This document shows, one piece after another, positions 1 to 10,163 of a DNA stretch of 64,000 nt. The notes below the pieces were generated by a model. It saw only the letters and a program-made list of their open reading frames with translations, did no database searches and was not told where the DNA came from. Position 1 is the first letter of the stretch. Every line of letters starts with the position of its first letter. The translations under genes and the position numbers were made by a program. The DNA is taken from the NCBI GenBank assembly GCA_954871525.1, contig OX940864.1, forward strand, positions 8,984,001-9,048,000. Direction: 5' to 3'. This DNA is from Parietaria judaica (taxonomy: Eukaryota; Streptophyta; Magnoliopsida; Rosales; Urticaceae).

Positions 1-488
1 CCTTTGCGTACTGAGCTTTTTAGTTCACTATAGTCGTGTTGTAGTTACAGGAAAGAAACCTATTGCAGACTAGCGGCGGATGGAGCGGAATTGGCGTGTG
101 CAGTATATACGGTGCATACGGTGGTAGAAACGGTTCTTGTAGGTGTTTCCGCAGTTCTTGTATTTCGTTCATTTTGTCGAGTGGATTTCCTTTTGTTTTT
201 TTTTTATCATGGCGATTCTTATGTATAAGTCAAATTTCTCGCGTCAACATCCTAAAGATCCGAACTTTATGTTCTAAGTTGTAAGTCGGATAAGTTCAAT
301 AATCTAAGAATATTTATCTTATCTAGTGATCCTTGACTATTATCTTAGATAGAAAAGAAAAAAAAATGCGCGCTACAAGTTTTTCTTTACAAAAAAAAAA
401 AAAAAAATCCGCCAAAGTGCTCCTTAAGCTAGGAAAACCTCGAGTCTTGTTTGAGAAGTAATCGACCCGAGAAAAAGGGGTCGTTACA
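1..488 (+). mobile_element. Long LTR, right-hand end (cut by window start)
   Basis: This stretch is nearly identical to the last ~470 bp of the complete LTR at 11151-14401, including the block around GCGGCGGATGGAGCGG and the terminus GGGTCGTTACA. It is therefore the 3' end of a second LTR of the same family. Whether it is a solo LTR or part of a full element cannot be told because the left end lies outside the window. The small ORF inside it has no support as a gene. Length and terminal sequence resemble Tekay/Del-type gypsy LTRs, which is inference. Confidence 0.85.
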
Positions 489-944
489 CTCGCAACACCG
501 AGCACAATCGTTGCTCCTCCGCGAGCCACGAGCGTCCCACCGCCAGAGCCACGCCTCTACAAGCTTCGAGCATCTCCGACTCGCGGGAAGCACCGCCGCT
601 GCCTTCACCAACTCCGTGGGTCGCCGTCGCTATCGAATGAAACTCTGCCATCGCCGGAAACGATGGTTCTCCAGTGGCCAGAAGTGGAGGTGTCGAGGCG
701 GGAGAAGGGGAGGACGCAGAAGTAAATTTTAAAAAAAAAAAACTCCTTGGCAGCTTGCAGCGTGGCTGATCGAAGGAAGAAAAACAAAAAAAGGAGGCAA
801 AGAGACTCCTCTTCTGAAGAAGGCAGGAGAAAAAGTCAAAGAAAGAAAGGGGCATGTTTATTTCGCCGATGGAAGGAGGCAAAACTAAAAGAGAACAAAA
901 AAATGTGTATGTACACAAAAAGAAAACGTGGGATAAGTCAGTTT

Positions 945-947
<3 letters not shown>
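489..947. other. Unassigned GC-richer sequence beside the LTR
   Basis: A locally GC-rich stretch (about 489-720) with purine runs follows the LTR end. Several overlapping ORFs of 60-144 codons exist on both strands but none shows a recognisable domain, and they overlap one another. It could be leader-like sequence of an LTR element or degraded genic DNA. I cannot assign a function. Confidence 0.4.

Positions 948-997
<50 letters not shown>
948..997. repeat. (TA)n microsatellite
   Basis: An uninterrupted run of about 24 TA units. It is directly abutted by the hAT-like element starting at 998, and an ATATATAT stretch also follows that element, so the element probably landed in the microsatellite. 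Confidence 0.95.
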
Positions 998-1000
<3 letters not shown>

Positions 1001-1621
1001 GGCTGCAACCGGTCGGTTAACCTGTTTATTTTCAACTATTTGGTATCCTTAACCTAATTCCGGTTAGTCATGTTTTAATAACCTTAACCTGTTTTTAAAA
1101 CCGGTTAACCTCATTTCCGGTTATCAAAATCTAATTAACCTGTTTACTAACCTTAACCTGTTTTTTTTTTAATAGCATTCAACATATTCGCAACGATAAA
1201 ATAAATCGGTCCAAAATAAATAGCAATGAGACAACCGAGTCCAAAACGAAATACACCGATCCAAAACATAAAACCAAAAAGTAACAGTTATAAATATATA
1301 TATAAAAATCCAAACCAAAGAAAGAGAAGGAATCGAAGAGGCAAATAATCGAAGAGGCTTTTTTTTTTGGGAAGAGAGAAATCCTATTAAATTAATTTTA
1401 AAATATTTAAATAAAAAAATTAATATTAAAACCGGTTAGAAAAACCGGTTACCAAATTAACTTGTTTTGTAAAATAAATAACCTGTAACCTTATCCTGTT
1501 TGAAACCGGATACGGTTAACCTTAACCTGTTTTCAAAATAATCCGGTTACGGTTATTTTAAACCGGATAATTTCCGGTTACAGTTTTAAAATCCGGTTAC
1601 CGGTTTTTCTGCACACCCCTA
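998..1621. mobile_element. Non-autonomous hAT-like element
   Basis: The left end TAGGGCTGCAACCGG and the right end CCGGTTTTTCTGCACACCCCTA are imperfect inverted repeats of the TAGGGGTGTGCA type common in plant hAT elements. The interior has no ORF. It is packed with repeats of CCGGTTA and AACCTTAACCTGTTT in both orientations, the usual look of hAT subterminal transposase-binding repeats. The flanks give an ATATATAT duplication, but this lies in a TA microsatellite and is weak evidence. Length is 624 bp. hAT assignment rests on termini and repeat style. Confidence 0.65.
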
Positions 1622-1800
1622 ATATATATGTATATAATATAAACAAACAAAGTCAATGATAAAAAACAAAAACAAAAGCAAATCAAATATATATACCCTG
1701 TATACGTACATATATATAATATTTATATATAACTATATATAAATATATTTATAAAGGGCCCACCTCGTCGGCGTGATGATCGAAGTTCGAGTCACGGATG
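1622..1800. other. AT-rich spacer
   Basis: Low-complexity TA- and A-rich DNA linking the hAT-like element to the tandem repeats of the next element. Nothing else is visible. Confidence 0.6.
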
Positions 1801-1830
1801 ACGAGAGTCGAGGTCTGATAAAAAAAAAAC

Positions 1831-2392
1831 GCTCCCAAACTCACCGTTATTTACAAATAAAATATGGAAGGTTATCTCCTAAGGAAACACCCATACATGT
1901 GAACGCTAGGTTATTTAAAAAGATGCCAACCAACAAACGCGAGTGTGGATGGTAGGTTATCTCTGGAACGCCCCCGTAAACATACGGTAGGTGATCTCTG
2001 GGGACACCCTCACGAGCGTTAGCGTAAGACGGTAAGGTATCTCGCGAAACGCCCCCGTAAATGTAAACGGAATGTTATCCCCGGGGACGCCCCCATATAC
2101 AAAAAAATAAATAATAATAAGAGCTCTCATACTCACCGTTATTTTCCAAGAAAATATGGAAGGTTATCTCCTAGAGAAACACCCATACACGTGAGCGGTA
2201 GGTTATTTCAAAAGTCGCCAAACCAATTAACGCGAGCATGGCTGGCAGGTTATCTCTGGAACTCCCCCGTAAACATACGATAGGTGATATCTAGGGACAC
2301 CCCCACAAGCGTAAGGCGGTAAGGTATCTCGCGACACGCCCCCATAATCGTAACTGGACTGTTATCTCCGGAGACGCCCCCATATACAAGAA
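1831..2392 (+). repeat. Two-unit 292-bp tandem repeat with ~40-bp submonomers
   Basis: Two units (1831-2122 and 2123-2392) align at a 292-bp offset, both starting near CTCACCGTTATTT and ending GACGCCCCCATATAC. Each unit contains about six diverged 38-46 bp submonomers with a GGTAGGTTATCTC core and usually a CGCCCCCGTAAA-like tail. The array lies directly upstream of a polypurine tract and an LTR, so it sits in the 3' untranslated region of an LTR retrotransposon. Tat/Ogre gypsy elements are known to carry tandem repeats there. No coding domain remains upstream. Confidence 0.8.
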
Positions 2393-2490
2393 AGCGTAGA
2401 TTAAAAATTCGGCAAAAGCCTGTTTATTAAAATCCTGCGACAAAAGCAAAAATAGTTTTCCGTCAGGCAATGCAAATCCTCCAAAAAACT

Positions 2491-2515
2491 GGGGGGGGGG
2501 GGGGGGGGGGGGGGG
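2491..2515 (+). other. Polypurine tract (G25)
   Basis: An uninterrupted run of 25 G, preceded by CAAAAAACT and followed by TAA and a putative LTR start TGTTATGGG. The position fits the second-strand primer of an LTR retrotransposon. A 25-G run is unusually long and could also reflect replication slippage or assembly uncertainty. Confidence 0.6.
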
Positions 2516-2518
2516 TAA

Positions 2519-3140
2519 TGTTATGGGTATTTTTACCTGGCCCAAAAATAGGGCCCAAAATAATAAAAGCCCAAAAAGTATGGACACGCTTGAAATGGAC
2601 GCTCTTAAAATGGGCTCCTTAGAAATGGGCGCGCTAGAAATGAGCGCCCTAGAAATTAGCACACTTGAAATGGGCTCCCTAGAAATGAGCGCCCTAAAAA
2701 CGAGCGCGCTTACTTTTTTACAACAATTGTTTAATTACTCAGGGGCCTAATAAAGTTATTTTCAATTGCTTAGAGGCCCCTGGACCCTTCTATAAATAGA
2801 AGCTTCAAACTCAGAAAAACGGATCCGATCCCATTCGAACTCGGAACTATACACATTTCACTCAAACGCTCTCTAGAGCGATAAAATCTCTCAACACTCA
2901 CATTGAACTACGTGATGACCTGATCCCGGTAAAATGGGTACGTAGGCAGCCTCGCTACAAGTGACGAGGTCCGGCATCAAATATTATAAAACCCCTTATT
3001 TTTTTATGTCATTAAGCGTATCAACTAAGGCGGGGAATAATGTTTTAAGTTCAATTTGACCGCAAAGCGGACATTGGACCCGACCCAAAATCAAGACTTT
3101 GACCATTTTACTGTTGATCAATTTTTCGGCATTAACACGA
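2519..3140 (+). mobile_element. 3' LTR of a Tat/Ogre-like gypsy element (right end approximate)
   Basis: The LTR begins TGTTATGGG after the G25 tract. A TATA box (TATAAATA, 2791-2798) follows about 270 bp in. About 150 bp later comes GGGTACGTAGGCAGCCTCG; an ACGTAGGCAG block is typical of U5/R regions of Tat, Ogre and Athila gypsy LTRs. At 2590-2710 there is a short minisatellite of GAAATGGGCTCCCTA-like units (about 15-18 bp). The right boundary is not certain because no second LTR copy is in the window. Confidence 0.55.
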
Positions 3141-3212
3141 TTTATAGGAATACGTGGAATATGCCATTTTGATACGTTTTAACGATATACAGAGATGAAA
3201 AACTGCCTTATT

Positions 3213-3475
3213 AACACCTTCTAATTATTTATAACCTATAATTTATAATGCTTGCTTTTATTTACTTATAATCACCACCACGAGTGGTAGTGGAGTGCAT
3301 GACCACTGGTTTCACACCTCGCTCTTCTATTAAACTAAACAGCGTAGTCTGAAAGAGCAGTGCACTGTGGCGGAAGTTAGGGACGCCGCGGTGGAAAACT
3401 TCGGACGACAATTTTTAACACACGTCGCTGCTATATGGCTGTGGTGATTTTTTTAGACGAAATAAAGATTTTTTA
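3213..3475. repeat. Dispersed repeat, copy 1
   Basis: The block from GAAAAACTGCCT through TGGTAGTGGAGTGCATGACC to GCGGTGGAAAACTTCGGA recurs, diverged, at about 19790-20260 and 35620-35890. It has no ORF. All copies share GGCGGAA...GCGGTG..AA.TTCGGA. It is an unclassified interspersed repeat; ends cannot be fixed exactly. Confidence 0.65.
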
Positions 3476-3480
3476 TACAT

Positions 3481-3841
3481 TATGCCAAAAATACGAAAGA
3501 TTTTTTCACATCTTTCGTATTTTTGGCATAGCTCACTCATTTTTTGTCCAAAATTTATAAATAAACTACCGTTGGAAAGATAAAAGATTTATTTACAACG
3601 TTTTAGTTTTACGTTTTATCAGAAAAAGTCATTAAATATATTAAAATTTGCTCGAAACAAATATTTTGCATTACACTAATGTCCAGTTTTACGTTGTAAT
3701 TGAAATTTCGTATTTTTTTTAAATATTTTTTTTACAAAACTTAAAACACCAAAGTTGTAGATATATCTCTTAGCTTTCCAACGGTAGTTTATTCATGAAA
3801 TTTGGACAAAAAATGAGTGAGTTATGTCAAAAATACGAAAA
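3481..3841. repeat. MITE-like inverted repeat with a perfect hairpin
   Basis: 3481-3501 and 3510-3530 form a perfect 21-bp stem (TATGCCAAAAATACGAAAGA on the left arm) with an 8-nt loop. The right arm of that stem starts a second, longer inverted repeat: 3511-3583 pairs with 3769-3841 at roughly 85-90 percent, both containing CACTCATTTTTTGTCCAAA and ACCGTTGGAAAG. The interior is AT-rich and non-coding. This looks like a foldback element with a secondary rearrangement at its left end. Confidence 0.75.
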
Positions 3842-3848
3842 CTGTACA

Positions 3849-5232
3849 TATAGAGGATGAATCACTCGCTGACGGTCAAGTGACGGAAAACACGAGAAAA
3901 AAATCTAACGGAATTAAGTTTGGGTATATTAGCCGTCGAAAATAAACATTGGGTACATAATCCGCGGTCGATCAAACATTAGGTACATTAGCCGCAGTTT
4001 ACCCTAATATCATGAATTGGTAACTTTTGTGTCATCTGTTGAAGTAGTTCAAATTCTTGAGAAAAACCAGATTATTCAATTATTGGAGTTTCTCATGCTA
4101 TGGGAATGATAGTCGAAGATGCTCAACACCAAAGGTAATACTATTAACTACCATAGTTTGTTTTTAAATGTGTTAAAATATACAATTGACGTAAGATAAT
4201 TTTTTTTAGCACATTACAATTACTTATAGTTATTTGATAATTACTATATAAGAAAATACACAGTTATACCCAGTAATAAAAATTGACCGACATTTTTTAT
4301 TTTTATTTTTAAAAGTTAGGCCTACATTATGCGAAGATGTATATGTAATTATATATGATTAATTTGTGATGTTTGGTAAATTATAATTGTATATATCTTC
4401 AATTGCTTATTTGTGTCATATTGAAATATCTGAGACAAAACTGTGAATAAGACAAACTTCAGATGAAAAGAGTTTCTCACACTATACTCACATTTTATCC
4501 ATGAATCTTATGTAAATAAAATTTTCAAACATCACTACCATCAGTTAAATTGACCTTTCAAATTTATCGTGAATTGATAGTAGAAAAAATAAAAATTAAT
4601 CAAGAGTTTCGTCTAAATTTATAAGTGATACAATCTACTAGTATGTATTAAAGTCATATAATTTCATTGTATATATTCAAATCTGTTAATAGAGACATTT
4701 GAAGACATAAATTATAAAAATAAGATTTTTTTACATTACGCGTTCTCTATTCTTTTTCTGTAACTTCTTTAATGTTTTTAGTATATGTTAATCGCTTATT
4801 AGTTCTCAGATATGAGAGACGACATCGTCAATGGAGAAATAGCATACAATATTGAGAGGTCGGAGATCCAATCCACAATATTTCTCCAAATGTAGGGTAA
4901 TTATTTTTTTGTTTTATAATGTCAGCTACTTAATTAAAGCTTTGAAATTAAATCGTCGTCATATAGCTTTGATATATTTTTTAGCAATGAAAATTGCTAG
5001 ATAGTCATTTTTAAAACGCGTTGGTCTGTAACTCATGAAAATAGACTTACAAGTTACATATGCTAAAAATCAATATTTATTACCATTCAATTAAAACAAT
5101 AATAATTATTCATGTTGTTACAAGAAAAAAACATTGACAAAATGGCTAATTATATAAATGCATATGAAGTTATGACACCATCATTTAAAATATTATTTAC
5201 TATATGAACTGAATTAGAATATTTAACAAGCA
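3849..5232. other. AT-rich intergenic DNA, no gene seen
   Basis: At 3905-4005 there are three diverged ~30-bp units of the form TTGGGTACATAATCCGCGG / TTAGGTACATTAGCCGC. The rest is AT-rich with no ORF above background and no recognisable termini. Confidence 0.5.
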
Positions 5233-5237
5233 AATAT

Positions 5238-6203
5238 TATCAAGCTGAGAATTCCCGATCGGGAAGAAGAAGAAGAACGAAATAGAGAGAAAAAGAATGA
5301 TTTTATTAATGATTGAATTAATTATAAACAAAATGATTAGTATATATACTAATCAATAGTATCGATTTTACAACTCATTAATTGACCGTTGAAGCTTTAT
5401 ATCGAAGCCTTATAATGGCTTAACAACTCATGATCAATAATGAGAGCAAACGACCCATTCTTCGAATACTACAACAAAAGGAAATAAACGACAGAAGAAG
5501 TGGACAATCGACACAACAAGAAATAATCAAACTGGGTTAGTCGTTAGCACATAAACAGAAAATAAAGGATATAAAAGAAGTGGACATTTCTGTGAGTTTA
5601 AGCCTGACTTGGCTCAACTCCTAGCAGAGATTTCCCCACCAGAGCGAGCAGAGAAGAGCCCGAGCAGAGATCTTCCTAGCAGGAGTTCTCCCACCACAGA
5701 GCTCCCCACCAGAGATGGGTCCGACCAGAGATTTCTCCCAGCAGGAAGGGACCTGACCAGGAATGGTCCTACCAGAGATGGCCCTAGCATAGATGAGGGA
5801 GAGCAGAGATGGCTCCCTAGCAGACGAGCCCCGAGCAGGAATGCCCCGGGCAGAAACACACCCTAGCAGCCCTGCTAGGGACACACGACCAGAAGCCAAA
5901 CTTAAGGAGCAAGTTTGGAGATTTGATTTGATTTGGTTTTCTGATTTTGTCAGGATTCGAATGTAAATGTAAAAGATTTGATTGAGCTTATTTTAGGAAG
6001 TTTTAGCTAGGGTTTCATTTATGGTCTCCTATAAATACTAGTGTTAGTGTTTAATTTTTGTAACTCCATTATTGCAATTTTGCCTTCGAATTAATCAAAG
6101 AAAATTCTTTCTCCCAAAGCTTTTTCTTCCTTTGTTCTTGCTTTTTTTTTTTTTGTGTTCTTTGGTTGCAGATCCATTCTAATTGGAACCAACAATTTCA
6201 ATA
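5238..6203 (-). repeat. 3' LTR of copia I, split by a solo LTR
   Basis: 5238-5590 plus 6195-6203 match the right-hand LTR of the same element (TATCAAGCTGAGAATTCC at one end, GGACATTTCAATA at the other). The 604-bp insertion at 5591-6194 duplicated ATTTC. LTR length without it is about 357 bp. Confidence 0.88.
5591..6194 (+). mobile_element. Solo LTR, family S, copy 1 (TSD ATTTC)
   Basis: Starts TGTGAGTTTAAGC and ends GGAACCAACA. A perfect 5-bp duplication ATTTC lies at 5586-5590 and 6195-6199, and the insertion interrupts the 3' LTR of copia I. There is no internal region, so it is a solo LTR. A TATA-like CTATAAATA lies near 6031. Positions 5620-5880 are a degenerate minisatellite with a CCAGAGATGG / AGCAGAGAT core, which yields spurious ORFs on both strands. 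The 3' half is shared with the copies at 6466-6963 and 34432-34955. Confidence 0.9.
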
Positions 6204-6210
6204 CACCCCC

Positions 6211-7288
6211 TCAAGATAATTTTGCAAAGATGTTGAGCAGTGACATCTTGGATAATAGATTAAGAAGTATAGGAGATGTTAGGGGCTTAGTAAAAATGTC
6301 AGCAAGTTGGGAATTAGAACGAACTGGCAAAAGTTTCAAAGTTTGATTTTTAATGAGATCAAGAATAAAATGTAGATCAATTTCAATATGTTAAGTTCTC
6401 TCATGGAAAGAGGGATTCGTGGCAATGTGAATAGCTGCCTGATTATCACAATATATAGCAGGCAGTGTGAGCTTAAGCTTGACTTAGTCCGTCACACAGA
6501 GGAAGTCAGCCCGGGTACCGACCAGAACCGAGGACGGACAAGAGTTCAGCCCAGCTCAGGTGAACACGAGCATAAGATCCGAATAGAAGGCAAGCTCGAC
6601 CAGGGGCAGACGAGCAGGCCAGCTCGGGGACAGAGGAGATGTCCGAGCAGAAAAGGGAAAGTCAGCAACTACCCGCGAAACTTGAGGAGCAAGTAAAGAT
6701 CGAGTCAAAGATTTGATAAGATTATTTAGGGTAGTTTCCCGATTTTGTGCGATTTAGTTAGCTAGGGTTTCGCCTATGTGAGGCTATATAAACCTAGCAT
6801 TGTACACTTTGTAAAGTGCTGAGTCCATTAGAGTTTTTCTTTGCATTTTTGCCTTCGATTATCAATAGAGATTTTCTTCTCCCAAAAGTTCGTGTTCTTC
6901 ATTATTCTGTTCGATTTCTTTGGTGTTCGTGTTCTTTGTAGATTCGTGATTTGAGAACCAACAGGCAGGGGTAGGGTAGAGAAGGAATATGAAAATTTTG
7001 AAGTAATTGCATGATCCAAATGATCTCAGTTGACGTAGAAGCCAAGGCACGATATTCAGATTCAGCTGAAGATAGAGAGACAGTCTTTTGCTTCTTAGAT
7101 TTCCAGGAGATTAATGAATTATTGAAAAATACACAGAAACATGTTGTATATTTTCTGGTGTCAGGACATGTAGCCCAATCTGCATTCAAATATGCGTTGA
7201 GACCTGTATTAGCACAGTTAGAAGCATAGAATAACCCCAATCCAAGCTGACCTTTTAAATAACGAAGAAGTCTGTGAGTTGCTCTCAT
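6211..7288 (-). pseudogene. Copia I RNase H domain, split by a solo LTR
   Basis: 7288-6969 encodes the first part of the RNase H-like domain, with YLNADWATCPD and SSAESEYRALAS around the catalytic D and E residues. 6465-6211 continues it after the solo LTR with YCDNQAAIHIATNP and LADIFTKPL, ending at a TGA overlapping the polypurine tract. One in-frame stop (T-stop-HIEID, where a lysine is expected) lies in the second part. A nonsense codon also separates this block from the RT. In the family this domain degrades the RNA of RNA-DNA hybrids in the cytoplasmic particle. Confidence 0.85.
6466..6963 (+). mobile_element. Solo LTR, family S, copy 2 (TSD GGCAG)
   Basis: Starts TGTGAGCTTAAGCTTG, ends GAGAACCAACA, flanked by perfect GGCAG duplications (6461-6465 and 6964-6968). 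It disrupts the RNase H coding sequence of copia I. TATA-like GGCTATATAAACC is near 6782. Strong similarity to 34432-34955 along its full length and to 5591-6194 in the 3' half. Confidence 0.92.
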
Positions 7289-7297
7289 ATGTGCATC

Positions 7298-8224
7298 TCA
7301 CGAAGCTGCAATAAACTGACTAAGGAAATTGACAGAGTAAGTTATATCAGGCCTTGTAATTGTTAGATAAATCAACCGGTCAACAAGCCTTCTATATGGT
7401 GTATGATCAATCAATAACTCTCCTGAGTCAGAACTAAAATTGATATTAGGCTCCATTGGAGTCTTCAAAGGCTTTGAATCAAGAAATTCGAAGTCAGTCA
7501 ATAATTGTAGAGTGTATAGTCGTTGGGAAATATTGATTCCACTCTTGAATCTGGCTATTTCCAGACCAAGGAAATATTTGAGATCACCCAAATCTTTTAA
7601 TTTAAAGCAATTGGCAAGATCACTTTTGACAGAATTGACAACATGTAATTGTGGTCCAGAAACAACTATATCATCTACATAAAGAAGTAAGGCAACAAAG
7701 TTATCACCAGATCCCTTAGTGAATAGAGAGTAGTCACTCTTTGATTGCTCAAATCCCAACTTATTTATGACCTGAGTGAATTTCAGATTCCATTGTCGAG
7801 AGGCTTGTTTAAGCCCATAAATCGATTTATTTAATTTGCAAACAAGCTTGTGAGATGGATCAGAATGTATTTGAGGCATGTAACCAGGAGGTAAAGCCAT
7901 AAAAACCTCATCATCAAGATCTCCATTGAGAAAGGCATTATTAATGTCCAATTGTGCTAAGTGCCAATTGTACTGAGCAGCTAAGGCAAGAAGTAACTTA
8001 ACTGTGACTAATTTTGCTATAGGGGAGAAAGTGTCAATGTAATCAACACCTTCTTGTTGATTATATTCTTTAGCTACAAGCCTAGCTTTTCTACGAGCAA
8101 GAGTACCATCAGCATTAAATTTATTTTTATATACCCATCTAAAACCAATAGCCCTTTTATCAATCAGAAGGGGTACAATGGTCCAAGTATTATTTGACAC
8201 CATTGCATCCAATTCCTCACGCAT
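7298..8224 (-). pseudogene. Copia I reverse transcriptase
   Basis: An open 308-codon stretch spans the copia RT (RVT_2): FRWVYKNKFNADG, KARLVAKEYNQQEGVDY, QLDINNAFLNGDL, YGLKQASRQWN, the catalytic LLYVDDIVVSG, and TRPDITYSVNFLSQF. It ends in TGA where a CGA codon is expected, just before MRATHRLLRYLKG of the RNase H, so a single C-to-T change broke it. Upstream, the link region joining integrase to RT (8225-8623) is frameshifted. Confidence 0.88.
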
Positions 8225-8792
8225 GGCCTCTTTTCAGCAATCAAACTTATTAGCTTGATGAAAAAATTGGGTTCAACATCAAGAGAACAAGAAAGAACAA
8301 AATTTTTATGAGAGGCACTTGTCATAACAGATGATAGAATTGATATCATGTGGTGAAGTAAAATGCTTATCATGAATAACATTACTACATTTATAATCCT
8401 GTAGGTATCTAGGAACTCTAATTTCTCTACTAGATCGTCTAATAATTTCCACATGATCACTATCATCAGTGACTGAATTGTCAACTGGATCAACAGGGAT
8501 AAAATTGTCACTTTTGGATTCATCGATAGGATTTGTTGAATCAGAGACATTTGCTGATTCAATCTTATCTTCAATGATTTGAGATAAATCATAAAACAAT
8601 GTCATCAAAAGGGTTAGACACAAGTTGATCCATTTGATCTTTACTTAAAGGGAAGTTATTTTCATGGAAAATAACATCACGTGAGATAAAAAAAAAAAAA
8701 AAATTCTTATCAAGATCATACTATCTATAACCCTTGTAACCAGAAGCATATCCCACAAAGACACACTTTCCAGCTCTTGCCTGGAATTTAGT
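8225..8792 (-). pseudogene. Copia I integrase-RT linker, frameshifted
   Basis: Two overlapping minus frames (8306-8623 and 8164-8592) carry pieces of the low-complexity linker. Recognisable bits such as SSREIRVPRYLQDYKC (the usual RRSSRERRPPSYLKDY-type motif) are out of frame with the RT. An A-tract at about 8689-8702 sits within the block. It shows degradation of the element rather than an independent gene. Confidence 0.65.
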
Positions 8793-10163
8793 CTAGTGAG
8801 CTCGCAAAGTGGAAGCAAATGCTAAGCATCCAAAATTTTGCAAAAAATTATAATCAAACTGTTTATTATACAACACTTCATTGGCGCTTTTATTTTGCAA
8901 AAAAGATGTAGGAGTCATATTGATCAAGTAGGTTGCAGTTAAGAGACAATCTGACCAAAAAGATATTGGTACCTTAGCTTGAAAAAATAGTGCACGAGCC
9001 ACATTGAAAAGATGCTGATGCTTCCTCTCAGCTATAGAATTTTGCTGCGGGGTCTCAACACATGCGAATTGATGCAGTATTCCAAGCTTTGAAAAATATT
9101 CTATAAAAGTCAACTCATGAGCATTGTCAGATATAAAGTTCTTAATTTGCTTATTAAATTGCATCTCAACCATTGCTGTAAACTTGGGCATAATACTGTG
9201 AACATCTGACTTATTAATCATCAGAAAAGTCCATGTGAACCTGGAATGGTCATCAACAAGAGTATGAAAAAATCTATATCCATTATGAGATTTTTGATGA
9301 AAAGGGCCCCATATATCACAATGAATCATTTCAAGAGGTTCATTACAAATCTGACCATTTGAGGTAAATGGCAGTCTTTTTTGTTTGGCTAAGGGGCAGA
9401 TGTAACAGGGTTCCTTACTTTCATGATTTGAAAATCTAAGAGTGCCTTTAAGAGGTGCTAAAGCTTTCTGAGAAGCATGGCCTAACCTAGAGTGCCATAG
9501 ATTAATAGACACTTTATTACAACTAGAAACAGGTAAGATAGTCTCATTAGTGTCCAAAATGTACAACTCATCTTGAACGCTACCCTTGCCAATCTCCTTG
9601 ATCAGTATATGATCCTGAATGACACACAATATGTCAGTAAATGTCACACAACCACAGGAATGTGTGGTTAATGCCTTAACAGATAATAAGCTGAATTTAA
9701 ACACTGGGATATAAAGAACATCTTCGAGAGTAATATTAGAGTTAATTTTCACATCTCCATAGAGGTAAACAGGAATAACTTCCTCATTAGGAAGAGTAAC
9801 TGTTGAGTTTATTAAGTTCCTCAAATTTGAAAATTTGCTCTTAATATTGCATATATGTTTGGTTGCTCCCGAGTCAATAATCCAAGCATTATAGAGATTT
9901 AAATGACTATTAATGGTACGCATATAATTCAAAGAACCTGTTGTAAATGTTGCGAGGTTCACGGTTGCATTTGATGTAGATCCCTTCCCTGAGCTCTTCA
10001 TGTGATCAGTGAGCATCCCGATCAACTTATGGCACTGAGAATCAGAGAGATTGTCCATTATGTCTCCACGATCATCATTTTTGAACTTGACATCAACAGA
10101 ATTGCTTTGAACTCTGAACTTCTGCTGTGTTCCCGATGGATAGCCACATGGAGTTTGTAGCAT
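8793..10163 (-). pseudogene. Copia I protease and integrase
   Basis: A 456-codon open frame holds the aspartic protease motif IIDSGATKHIC, then the GAG-pre-integrase zinc-binding site (WHSRLGHAS ... CYICPLAKQKRLPF), then the integrase core: IHCDIWGPF, FISDNAHELTF and VETPQQNSIAERKHQH, giving the D-D-E residues. The family inserts element cDNA into host DNA. The frame ends at LAFASTLRAH and breaks into the linker. Its start overlaps the gag block in another frame, consistent with a frameshift. Confidence 0.88.

Noticed and set aside
484..918. 144-codon minus ORF beside the first LTR
   Set aside because: Overlaps several equally long ORFs on both strands, is F/S/C-rich, and has no domain.
1081..1600. 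Telomere-like repeats (AACCTTAACC)
   Set aside because: Spacing is irregular and units are mixed with CCGGTTA; they are hAT subterminal repeats, not TTTAGGG arrays.
3041..3060. Second LTR start after GGCGGGGAATAATGTT
   Set aside because: It resembles the polypurine/LTR junction at 2515 but no LTR copy follows.
5609..5899. Overlapping 81-92-codon ORFs on both strands
   Set aside because: All are translations of the CCAGAGATGG minisatellite inside a solo LTR.
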